Source of the DNA: Chloroflexota bacterium
Lineage (GTDB): Bacteria > Chloroflexota > Dehalococcoidia > SAR202 > UBA11138
Length of the DNA: 5,669 bases
Assembly (NCBI GenBank): GCA_022561955.1
Contig: JADFQF010000121.1
Span: 1 to 5,669 of the forward strand
Direction of reading: 5' to 3'
Below, in pieces: positions 5,604 to 5,669 of the stretch. Below the pieces are notes generated by a model. That model was not told where the DNA came from. It saw only the letters and a program-made list of their open reading frames with translations, and searched no databases. Within the stretch, counting starts at the first letter, position 1. Every line of letters starts with the position of its first letter. A program made the translations under genes and the position numbers.

Positions 5604-5609
5604 ATCATA
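5604..5609 (-). promoter_or_regulatory. Candidate -10 element for the flavoenzyme gene
   Basis: TATGAT on the minus strand (5609-5604) matches five of six -10 consensus bases. Transcription would begin near 5597, leaving a leader of about 17 bases to the GTG at 5580 or about 35 to the TTG at 5562. I see no clear -35 box at 16-18 base spacing. Confidence 0.3.
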
Positions 5610-5669
5610 CTAGACCAGTAGCTGGGGCCGGCACATTTGCCATGACTGCGGTGGACTTTGTTTTGTAAT

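Noticed and set aside
5610..5669. End of another minus-strand gene entering from the right edge
   Set aside because: All three minus-strand frames are open from the edge for about 20-30 codons, but none shows a motif and the stretch is too short to judge.

Overview
The window looks like ordinary chromosomal DNA from a free-living bacterium with moderately high G+C genes and more A+T-rich spacers. Chloroflexota of the SAR202/Dehalococcoidia kind is my best guess. It rests on the style of the sigma factor (a long non-conserved stretch after region 1.2) and on the mix of a family III CoA-transferase, a DAO-type flavoenzyme and a 23-residue-repeat lipoprotein. This is inference; there is no rRNA or other marker to confirm it.

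Layout, left to right. (1) Positions 1-455, minus strand: the N-terminal 151 residues of a sigma-70-family sigma factor that runs off the left edge, with a plausible promoter just upstream. (2) Positions 456-1090: about 635 bases without a convincing gene, A+T-rich near the sigma promoter, holding only weak open frames. (3) Positions 1091-1882, minus strand: a predicted lipoprotein whose mature part is almost entirely eight in-register 23-residue repeats plus a ninth partial one. (4) Positions 1883-2606: a 724-base non-coding region between the divergent lipoprotein and CoA-transferase genes. It holds a consensus -35 box for the lipoprotein gene, a plus-strand hairpin followed by a strong intrinsic-terminator-like hairpin with no gene in front of it, a pair of degenerate direct repeats, and an extended -10 element for the CoA-transferase. 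(5) Positions 2607-3848 and 3913-4233, plus strand: a family III (CaiB/BaiF) CoA-transferase followed, probably in one operon, by a 106-residue protein resembling dimeric alpha/beta-barrel (ABM/NIPSNAP-like) proteins. (6) Positions 4270-5580, minus strand: a DAO-family FAD-dependent oxidoreductase, convergent with the operon, with a -10-like element upstream.

The CoA-transferase, the small barrel-like protein and the flavoenzyme would fit uptake and breakdown of organic acids or amines: CoA activation of a carboxylate, and oxidation of an amine or amino acid. Their substrates cannot be read from sequence, and the flavoenzyme is transcribed separately. I found no mobile element, CRISPR array, tRNA, rRNA, defence system or obvious novel multi-gene system. 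The observations most worth following are the repeat lipoprotein and the orphan hairpin/terminator RNA element upstream of the CoA-transferase.
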